Shown: in pieces, positions 1 to 5,005 of the stretch
How positions within the stretch are numbered: position 1 is the first letter of the stretch
How the letters are laid out: every line of letters begins with the position of its first letter
DNA from: Pseudomonadota bacterium
Lineage (GTDB): Bacteria > Pseudomonadota > Gammaproteobacteria > GRL18
Assembly: GCA_030632745.1 (NCBI GenBank)
Contig: DAOVUE010000168.1
Location: forward strand, 1-5,005
Direction of reading: 5' to 3'
DNA length: 5,005 bases
Made by a program: the position numbers and the translations under genes
The notes under the pieces: generated by a model
What the model was told of the DNA's origin: nothing
Databases searched by the model: none
The model's input: only the letters and a program-made list of their open reading frames with translations

Positions 1-126
1 AAGTGAGTTTTCTTTCTTTTTAAGTTTCTTTAAAACATCAGTAAAACATTTAGTATGTTTATATTGTTTTTCTTTGTCAGCGGATAGAAATCGTTTGACT
101 ATTTTTAATAGCTTAGGTGCTTTCAT
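1..126 (-). CDS. Small lysine-rich protein of unknown function (3' end outside window)
   Basis: An open frame starts with ATG at 124-126 and stays open for 42 codons to the left edge, so the C-terminus is missing. It begins MKAPKLLKIVKRFLSADKEK. The visible part has 13 lysines and one arginine against four acidic residues, one cysteine (C27), and leucines and isoleucines spaced as in amphipathic helices. It ends in the lysine-rich run LKKLKKKENSL. There is no signal peptide or membrane segment. A purine-rich ribosome binding site lies just upstream at 131-137, and the start is only 19 bp after the stop of the Na/Pi transporter, so the two are very probably co-transcribed and would share its Pho-type promoter. 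I do not recognise the family. A cytoplasmic, helical, possibly RNA-, membrane- or polyphosphate-binding protein is only a guess from its charge. I am fairly sure it is a real gene because of the good ribosome binding site, tight spacing and biased composition. Confidence 0.72.
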   Translation of the reverse strand, partial: MKAPKLLKIVKRFLSADKEKQYKHTKCFTDVLKKLKKKENSL

Positions 127-130
127 AACA

Positions 131-137
131 TCCCTCT
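131..137 (-). promoter_or_regulatory. Ribosome binding site of the small basic protein
   Basis: The minus strand reads AGAGGGA here, with the GAGGG core (132-136) five bases before the ATG at 124-126. It is the best Shine-Dalgarno match in the window. It lies in the 19-bp gap after the transporter stop codon, which supports independent translation of the small gene from a shared transcript. Confidence 0.7.
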
Positions 138-145
138 AATGTTTA

Positions 146-1939
146 TTAATCTTTCTGCGAGTCCAGAACTTCCTGCATTTCAGTGTCATCAAGAGCAAGG
201 CTGCGCTCTGCTGCTTTCATATCCAGATCGCCCGTTGCGAATAAAACCTCACCCATTTGTAATAGATTTTTTATAACATCCTGGGCATAAGAGGTATCAT
301 TCATCAGTGAAGTGGCCATTTCAGCACTGATTTTGTTTTCACGGATAAGTACTTCAAGCTCACCATTTGCCGTTGTGTCCTTGTGCTTCATTTCCACTTT
401 CAGGTTATCAAGTGAAAGAATATCACCACCACCTCTGGCTTCTTCAAGACTGCGCAGTACAGAGATCAGATGTACACGAATTTGATTATATTCATCACGA
501 ATATATTGATTATCTGAGGCGATATAGGTCGTCAGATTTTTATGCAGATGTTTAGTGTCTTTAATCGCCTCAACAATATTCCTGCCAACTGTGCGTAATT
601 CAAATAACTCATTGCTCTGTTCTGAAGTCATATCGGCTTGTGCACGACTGATAAACATAACAATATCACTATAAAGTCCTTTTACATTGCGGTTATATTC
701 ATCATCAATATTAATAGCAATAGGCTTGACACTGTTTTTGATCACGTCGCTAATGTCACGCTCAGAAATAATATCATGGCGATGCAGACTCAGACCATGG
801 GCAATAATGGCAAACGCATTATCATACAGATGTACCATTTCCTTTCGAGCGGACTCAATAGCCGTATCGGGAATCGCTTCTGCTGCTTCAGATAAATATT
901 TCGGCGTGGCGATAGAAACTGCTTTTTCCGGCATAAATCGGGTAAGAAAATTTACTAATTGATTAATGAACGGGATCATGGCTATTATACCAATGGAATT
1001 AAAAATAGTATGAAATACCGCCAGTTTGAGTGTGTAATCATCTGCTGCAATGCCCACCGCACTGGAAATACTATCAACTGCATCCATAAGCTGGTAAATG
1101 AATGCAATGGCAATAAGGGCGGTGACTAAATTAAAGATAAGGTGAGCACCCGCCAGCCTCTTACCCTGAACATTAGAGCTCATAGAGCCGATGATGGCAG
1201 TAATGGTGGTGCCTACATTGGCTCCGATGGCTAAAGCCAGGCCATTTTCATAAGTAATTTGATGCACTGACAAAGCGGTAATAATAATAACCAGTGTGGC
1301 GTGACTGGACTGCATGATGACTGTGGCGGCAATACCCAGAGCAGCAAATAAAAACAGTCCGGGGTAGCCGCTCACCGCAAAAGATTTAAGATCAATAGTG
1401 GTTCTGAAGGCTTCGAAGCCCTCTTTCATATAATGAATACCGAGAAAAAGAAAGCCTAATCCGGCCAGAATATAACCCACGCCTTGAAGATGTTTTGATT
1501 TTTGAAACACTAAAATGATGCCGAAAACCAGCATAGGCATAGCATAGGCGGAAATTTTTACCTTAAGACCAAAGCCGGCAATCAGCCAGGCACCTGTAGT
1601 AGTACCGAGATTAGCACCAAAAATAATACCAATACCTGCAGCCAGACTGATTAAACCGGCACTAAGGAATGAAATAGTAATAACGGAAACTAATGAACTG
1701 GACTGCATCAGTGTAGTAGATACCACCCCGAAACTAATGCTTTTCCATAATTTGTTGGTGGTTTTCTGTAATATTTTTTCTAATAATCCACCGGTAAAGG
1801 CCTTAAATCCTTCTTCCAGAAATAACATACCAAACAGAAAAATAGCAACACCGGAAGCTATTTCTTTAAAATCAGGGCTGATCCAGAAACCATAGGCAAG
1901 GACGAATAGGATAGTGGGTAAAAATATTTTTCTGATCAT
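146..1939 (-). CDS. Na+/Pi cotransporter family protein with C-terminal PhoU-like domain
   Basis: This is an inner-membrane phosphate transporter of the NptA/YjbB type (COG1283, Na_Pi_cotrans repeats), 597 residues. Residues 1 to about 335 are hydrophobic, with roughly nine to eleven membrane or re-entrant segments. They contain the two internal repeats typical of the family: QSSS at 79-82 followed by GANLGTT at 108-114, and QSSH at 210-213 followed by GANVGTT at 239-245. These motifs are expected to form the substrate and sodium site. Residues from about 355 to 585 are soluble, charged and helical, and resemble a PhoU domain, as in the longer members of the family; V. cholerae NptA-type proteins lack it. 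ATG is the only start: the upstream frame has no ATG, GTG or TTG before an in-frame stop. The nearest purine-rich stretch (AAAGGA) is about 12 bases upstream, a long spacing. Tandem Pho boxes upstream suggest induction by phosphate starvation. Direction of transport is not settled by sequence, since E. coli YjbB has been reported to export phosphate; the promoter favours uptake. Confidence 0.93.
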   Translation of the reverse strand: MIRKIFLPTILFVLAYGFWISPDFKEIASGVAIFLFGMLFLEEGFKAFTGGLLEKILQKTTNKLWKSISFGVVSTTLMQSSSLVSVITISFLSAGLISLAAGIGIIFGANLGTTTGAWLIAGFGLKVKISAYAMPMLVFGIILVFQKSKHLQGVGYILAGLGFLFLGIHYMKEGFEAFRTTIDLKSFAVSGYPGLFLFAALGIAATVIMQSSHATLVIIITALSVHQITYENGLALAIGANVGTTITAIIGSMSSNVQGKRLAGAHLIFNLVTALIAIAFIYQLMDAVDSISSAVGIAADDYTLKLAVFHTIFNSIGIIAMIPFINQLVNFLTRFMPEKAVSIATPKYLSEAAEAIPDTAIESARKEMVHLYDNAFAIIAHGLSLHRHDIISERDISDVIKNSVKPIAINIDDEYNRNVKGLYSDIVMFISRAQADMTSEQSNELFELRTVGRNIVEAIKDTKHLHKNLTTYIASDNQYIRDEYNQIRVHLISVLRSLEEARGGGDILSLDNLKVEMKHKDTTANGELEVLIRENKISAEMATSLMNDTSYAQDVIKNLLQMGEVLFATGDLDMKAAERSLALDDTEMQEVLDSQKD

Positions 1940-1987
1940 AGTGAAACGGAGTCCTTTGATACTGGGTGTTTTTATTTAATAAGCGGC

Positions 1988-1993
1988 ATTGTA
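1988..1993 (-). promoter_or_regulatory. Predicted -10 element of the Pho-type promoter
   Basis: The minus strand reads TACAAT, one base from the sigma-70 consensus. It starts 9 bp after the last Pho half-site, close to the roughly 10 bp seen in E. coli phoA, where the Pho box takes the place of a -35. Transcription would then start near 1980-1982, giving a leader of about 40 bases before the transporter ATG. An overlapping alternative, TATACT at 1993-1998, is nearly as good a hexamer but sits only 4 bp from the half-site. Confidence 0.6.
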
Positions 1994-2002
1994 GTATACT
2001 AC
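1991..2002. repeat. Perfect 12-bp palindrome between Pho boxes and -10
   Basis: GTAGTATACTAC reads the same on both strands. It lies directly next to the last Pho half-site and overlaps the predicted -10 hexamers. It could be an operator for a second regulator, or just the by-product of overlapping AT-rich promoter hexamers. No family of regulator is suggested by the sequence. Confidence 0.4.
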
Positions 2003-2042
2003 ATTACACTTTTGTTACAACTTTATTGCACTTTTGTTACAG
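2003..2042 (-). promoter_or_regulatory. Tandem Pho boxes (predicted PhoB binding sites)
   Basis: On the minus strand there are four 7-bp half-sites separated by three 4-bp A-rich spacers, giving an exact 11-bp period: CTGTAAC (2036-2042), GTGCAAT (2025-2031), TTGTAAC (2014-2020) and GTGTAAT (2003-2009), with spacers AAAA, AAAG and AAAA. The E. coli PhoB half-site is CTGTCAT with a 4-bp AT-rich spacer. The copies here match 5, 4, 4 and 5 of 7 positions, and all four have A in place of C at the fifth position. On the plus strand the same structure appears as CACTTTTGTTACA repeated perfectly at a 22-bp interval (2007-2019 and 2029-2041). The array lies upstream of a Na/Pi cotransporter and next to a good -10, so PhoB activation during phosphate limitation is the natural reading. 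Binding itself is inferred. Confidence 0.82.
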
Positions 2043-2097
2043 TTCACTATAGTATAAAACATTTATAAATCAATATTCCAGCGTGAAAATAGACCCG

Positions 2098-4530
2098 TTA
2101 TTTTGTTTGATTCAGCAGCAGCTCTACATGTTGAGCAAAATCATCACCATTCTTATAGCCAACGACTCTGAAATTCTTTGCTTCCTCTGCTTGCGGATTA
2201 AAAAACAAAATAGCCGGTGGTGCGGGGATTTTGTAACTCTTGAGCAGTTCTTCATCCATTTTATCCATTTCTGTTACGTCGGCCTGCAGCACAACAAAAT
2301 TATCCAATGCAGAAAGTACTTTTTGGGATTTAAAAGTAGACGCTTCCATTTTTTTACAATAGGTACACCAGTCGGCATAAAAATCTAACATAACATATTG
2401 ATTATTTTGTTTTGCCAGTGCTAATTTTTTATTTAGATCAGCAATTGATTTTACTTTTTCAAAGGCTATATGCTGCTCTGCCGCATTGCCCTGACTACCG
2501 GCAGATGCATAAATTGCGTGGTTTTTTAATGGTTGAAAATAATCACTATTACCTGAGGATGCACCGATAATGAGTAAGCTGCCGTAAATCATCATTACGA
2601 TTCCCAGCGATTTCCATAAACGTGCCCAGCCAGTGGTGTTATCATGAATCGGTGTGAGAGCCCCCATATAAACACCTGAAGCTAATAGCAGGATTGCCCA
2701 GAGCCACATAATAATAATTCCAGGAACCACTCTTTCCAGCATCCAGATAGCAACACCCAGCATGGCAACACCAAACACGGCTTTAACTGTATCCATCCAT
2801 ACACCGGCTCTGGGCATTAATTTTCCTGCTGAAGTTCCAATAATAACCAGAGGTACTCCCATTCCCAGGCTCATGATAAATAATGCACTGCCGCCCAGAA
2901 TGGGATCGCCTGTCTGTCCAATAAATAATAAAATACCCATTAACGGCGGTGCCATGCAGGGGCCGACAATTAAGGCTGATAGTACGCCCATAATGGCTAC
3001 ACCGATCAGGGTTCCACCTTTCTGGTTATTACTGAATTCAGACAGTTTGGACTGCACAGAGGACGGTAGTTGTAAGTTATAGAAGCCAAACATTGACAAC
3101 GAAAGCAGCACAAAAATAGCTGCAAAGCTGCTTAATATCCATGGGTTTTGAAAAACCAGCTGAATATTTTTTCCTGACAGCCCGGCAATTACACCCACCA
3201 GAGTATAAACAACGGCCATTGAAAGTACATAAACGACGGACATAACAAAGGCATTATTGCTGGCTTTAGCTCCCTGACCCGCCACTATTCCTGAAAGAAT
3301 CGGAATCATCGGGAATACACAGGGGGTAAAAGCAAGCCCTAATCCAATGAAGAAAAAGGTCAGTAAGGCAATAAAGGTATTCTCTGAACTCAGCACGTTT
3401 GCCAGTATATCCTGCTCTGACTGAAGCGTATTATTTGCTGAAGCGTTTTTTGCTGAAGCTCTTATTGCTGAAGGTTTTATTGTAGAGCCTATTGCAGCAT
3501 CTGCTGCAGCACTTGTCATAGAGACAGCAGTTGATTTGCTGTCGCTGAGGTTAGCGGAGCTATTGCTGAAATCAGTAGAAATATCCAGCTCAATATTTTT
3601 CTTAACCTTCGGGTAACAGATACCGGCTTCAGAACAGCCCTGATAGGTCACTTTTACTGCTAATGGCCGGGACAGATCGCCCCTTCCCTGTATCGGCAGG
3701 TTAATGATTAAGTCATGATAATAGGCTTCATAATCACCCAGATACTCATCATTTTTGGCTTTTCCTTCAGGCATTACGGGAGTGCCCAAAGTAAATCCAT
3801 CGCTATTGATCAGTTCAAATTTAAATTTATCCTTGTATAGATAATGCTTATCAGCGATGGACCAGATGGCAGATAATTGATTGTTTCCAGCGGCGGATTT
3901 GTTGACAGAAAGTGAAAACTTAAATGCATCTTCAATGTCTAACACATCATCTTCCGCATAATCTTCTTCATTGCCTAAGTTAGCCAATGCAGTGAGCGGG
4001 TTTATGGCCTTTTGAACCGCTGCGTCAGGTGCTTCCGGCAGAGCAGCTTTTTTAATCTCCGGCCTGGCAAAAGAGACCATTTGTTTAAGCGGCGGATAAC
4101 AAATACCTTTGTCTGCACAGCCCTGAGATTTAGCGGTGAGTGTCAGTAATTCAGTGTTTGCTTGCTTTGACCCCGGCTTTAGGCTAAAAGGTATTTTTGC
4201 TGTTAATTGTTTTTTAAAAATCTCAATTTCACCGAAATAGGGATCATCCTTTGTTTCACTGGCTGACAGCTGCATTTCACCTAATATTAAAGAATCATCA
4301 TTGCTGATGAAAGAAACTTTATCCCGGTAGATATAATAACCATCGGCTATTTTCCAGCTTATGCTGATGAAATGACCCTTTTCAGAGCTTTCCAGCTGAC
4401 TGTCCTGTAGAGCAAAAGCCTGTTCAGGGGGTAGAAATTCATCTTCTGCATGAGCAAAATGAAGCAGTGATGTGACACATAATAATAAAATAAATCCCAA
4501 TTGTGCGGGCATAGTCATTGTTTTTGTCAT
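2098..4530 (-). CDS. dsbD: Thiol:disulfide interchange protein DsbD with duplicated N-terminal alpha domain
   Basis: DsbD passes electrons from cytoplasmic thioredoxin across the inner membrane to periplasmic partners such as DsbC and cytochrome c maturation thioredoxins. Order of parts in the 810 residues: signal peptide 1-28 (cleavage after AHA); alpha domain 1, about 32-158, with C138 and C144; acidic linker about 186-200; alpha domain 2, about 202-317, with C299 and C305; low-complexity Ser/Ala/Asn linker 320-372; membrane beta domain about 383-658 with eight predicted helices and C404 (FTPCVFP) and C525 (GPCMAPP); thioredoxin-like gamma domain about 685-810 with WCTYC (C722, C725) and a probable cis-proline at P772. 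All six canonical cysteines are present, plus one extra alpha pair. E. coli DsbD has about 565 residues and one alpha domain. The start at 4528-4530 is chosen because it gives the signal peptide a lysine; ATGs at codons 5 and 7 are alternatives, and none has a clear ribosome binding site. It follows cutA, as in E. coli. ScsB-type proteins also have enlarged N-termini, but the match to ordinary DsbD is better. Confidence 0.95.
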   Translation of the reverse strand: MTKTMTMPAQLGFILLLCVTSLLHFAHAEDEFLPPEQAFALQDSQLESSEKGHFISISWKIADGYYIYRDKVSFISNDDSLILGEMQLSASETKDDPYFGEIEIFKKQLTAKIPFSLKPGSKQANTELLTLTAKSQGCADKGICYPPLKQMVSFARPEIKKAALPEAPDAAVQKAINPLTALANLGNEEDYAEDDVLDIEDAFKFSLSVNKSAAGNNQLSAIWSIADKHYLYKDKFKFELINSDGFTLGTPVMPEGKAKNDEYLGDYEAYYHDLIINLPIQGRGDLSRPLAVKVTYQGCSEAGICYPKVKKNIELDISTDFSNSSANLSDSKSTAVSMTSAAADAAIGSTIKPSAIRASAKNASANNTLQSEQDILANVLSSENTFIALLTFFFIGLGLAFTPCVFPMIPILSGIVAGQGAKASNNAFVMSVVYVLSMAVVYTLVGVIAGLSGKNIQLVFQNPWILSSFAAIFVLLSLSMFGFYNLQLPSSVQSKLSEFSNNQKGGTLIGVAIMGVLSALIVGPCMAPPLMGILLFIGQTGDPILGGSALFIMSLGMGVPLVIIGTSAGKLMPRAGVWMDTVKAVFGVAMLGVAIWMLERVVPGIIIMWLWAILLLASGVYMGALTPIHDNTTGWARLWKSLGIVMMIYGSLLIIGASSGNSDYFQPLKNHAIYASAGSQGNAAEQHIAFEKVKSIADLNKKLALAKQNNQYVMLDFYADWCTYCKKMEASTFKSQKVLSALDNFVVLQADVTEMDKMDEELLKSYKIPAPPAILFFNPQAEEAKNFRVVGYKNGDDFAQHVELLLNQTK
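3434..3493. repeat. 15-bp tandem repeat inside the dsbD linker
   Basis: Three close copies and one degenerate copy of a 15-bp unit lie head to tail: TTTGCTGAAGCGTTT (3434-3448), TTTGCTGAAGCTCTT (3449-3463), ATTGCTGAAGGTTTT (3464-3478) and the weaker ATTGTAGAGCCTATT (3479-3493). The unit is five codons long, so copy-number changes keep the frame. On the coding strand it specifies pentapeptides visible as KPSAI-RASAK-NASAN around residues 352-366, in the linker between alpha domain 2 and the first membrane helix of the beta domain. Confidence 0.75.
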
Positions 4531-4649
4531 TGTTATTGTAGTCTGTTTTAATTAATGGTTTCTATAAGACCTTAACGTCAGGCCGTTTCTTTCAGCTTTT
4601 CACTTCTGAGCCTGTACAAAATCCTGGGGCTTACTTTTTCGGCCGCCTT
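4531..4649 (-). other. cutA-dsbD intergenic region, no clear terminator or promoter
   Basis: These 119 bp separate the cutA stop from the dsbD start. On the minus strand I find no GC hairpin followed by a T-run, so readthrough from cutA into dsbD is possible. Candidate -10 hexamers are TATAGA and TACAAT, but neither has a convincing -35 at 16-18 bp, and the TACAAT lies only a few bases before the start codon. No Pho-type repeat is present. No Shine-Dalgarno sequence is evident before the dsbD ATG. Confidence 0.4.
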
Positions 4650-5005
4650 TTAGGTTATACTACTTTCTATCCATTTAAGATATTCAGGTAAACCATTAGC
4701 AATATTAACAGCAATAATTTCAGGCACTTCATAAGGATGTAATGAAGTCAGCACTTTTTCTAAAGAAGGGTATTTTTCCCGGGTTGTTTTTATTATGATC
4801 ATATTCTCTTTGGCCGATTCGACATTATCCTGCCAGTGATAAACAGAATAAACTGCAGGCAAAACATTAACACAGGCCGCCAGACGTTGTGCAACAATAT
4901 TTTCTGCAATAGTGATGGCTGTTTGTTCATCCGGGCAGGTGCAGAGTACCAGTTCATATAGTGTTTGTTCATTTGTTTCTGCAGTTTGAGTGGCTTCTTC
5001 AGTGC
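4650..5005 (-). CDS. cutA: CutA1 family divalent-cation tolerance protein (5' end outside window)
   Basis: The frame is open from the right edge to the TAA at 4650-4652, giving 117 visible residues. CutA1 proteins are small, very stable trimers with a ferredoxin-like fold, linked to copper and other divalent-metal tolerance in E. coli, though the molecular role is unclear. Family marks in order are LVLCTCPDE (strand 1 with the conserved cysteine), the helix ending AQRLAACVNVLP, SVYHWQDNVE, MIIIKTT, and the C-terminal HPYEVPEIIAVNIANG followed by YLKWI. These line up throughout with E. coli CutA (LCTAPDE, LAACATLIPG, HPYQTPELLVLP). Before the first strand there is an acidic tail of at least 17 residues (TEEATQTAETNEQTLYE) without any ATG, GTG or TTG, so the start lies beyond the window. 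A shorter start at the TTG at 4860-4862 would remove the first strand and helix and is rejected. dsbD follows, the same order as in E. coli. Confidence 0.93.
   Translation of the reverse strand, partial: TEEATQTAETNEQTLYELVLCTCPDEQTAITIAENIVAQRLAACVNVLPAVYSVYHWQDNVESAKENMIIIKTTREKYPSLEKVLTSLHPYEVPEIIAVNIANGLPEYLKWIESSIT

Noticed and set aside
367..962. Three overlapping plus-strand open frames antisense to the transporter's PhoU-like region
   Set aside because: They overlap one another and a clear minus-strand gene, and none has a plausible product or start context.
2046..2053. ACTATAGT palindrome and a possible fifth Pho half-site upstream of the array
   Set aside because: In the 11-bp register the minus strand reads ACTATAG, which lacks the TG..A core of the other four copies.
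2061..2097. Possible dsbD terminator in the AT-rich stretch after its stop codon
   Set aside because: Only the AT-only palindrome ATTTATAAAT is present; there is no GC-rich stem followed by a T-run on the minus strand.
2083..2388. Plus-strand open frame of about 100 codons over the end of dsbD
   Set aside because: It lies antisense to the well-supported DsbD gamma domain, shows no recognisable domain, and has no ribosome binding site; it is a shadow frame.
2762..3082. Plus-strand open frame of about 106 codons antisense to the DsbD membrane domain
   Set aside because: Proline- and threonine-rich product that mirrors the hydrophobic coding strand; no family resemblance.
4547..4615. Possible cutA terminator formed by CAGGC ... 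GCCTG with an inner TCAG ... CTGA pairing
   Set aside because: The arms are short, the loop is long and there is no T-run after it; it does not look like an intrinsic terminator.
4650..4862. A 70-codon CutA starting at TTG
   Set aside because: The frame continues upstream to the window edge with conserved CutA residues (LVLCTCPDE, RLAACVNV), so the true start is further right.

Overview
This window looks like moderately AT-rich chromosomal DNA from a gammaproteobacterium. The main evidence is the cutA-dsbD gene order, which is also found in Escherichia coli, together with the style of the protein sequences. I cannot name a genus. All four recognisable genes lie on the minus strand, so the biological reading order runs from the right edge to the left. 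I see no RNA genes, insertion sequences, CRISPR array or phage genes.

Right part (4650-5005): the 3' portion of cutA, a small trimeric CutA1-family protein linked in the literature to divalent-metal tolerance. Its start lies beyond the window. A 119-bp gap without a clear terminator follows. Next comes dsbD (2098-4530), the inner-membrane transporter that carries electrons from cytoplasmic thioredoxin to periplasmic thiol proteins. This DsbD is unusual: it has 810 residues, where the E. coli protein has about 565. It carries two complete N-terminal alpha (nDsbD) domains in tandem, each with its own cysteine pair, and then a low-complexity linker encoded by a 15-bp tandem repeat.

Left part (1-2097): a Na+/Pi cotransporter-family protein with a C-terminal PhoU-like helical domain (146-1939). 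It is followed 19 bp later by the start of a small, very lysine-rich protein that runs off the left edge. The 158-bp gap between dsbD and the transporter holds the clearest regulatory signal in the window. Four half-sites sit at an exact 11-bp period on the minus strand (2003-2042), which is the layout of two adjacent PhoB-binding Pho boxes, with a good -10 hexamer 9 bp downstream. The left pair of genes is therefore probably a phosphate-starvation-induced unit, separate in function from the cutA-dsbD pair.

Nothing here is a wholly new system. The points worth following are the tandem Pho box in front of the PhoU-fused transporter and its small basic partner, and the double-alpha DsbD.
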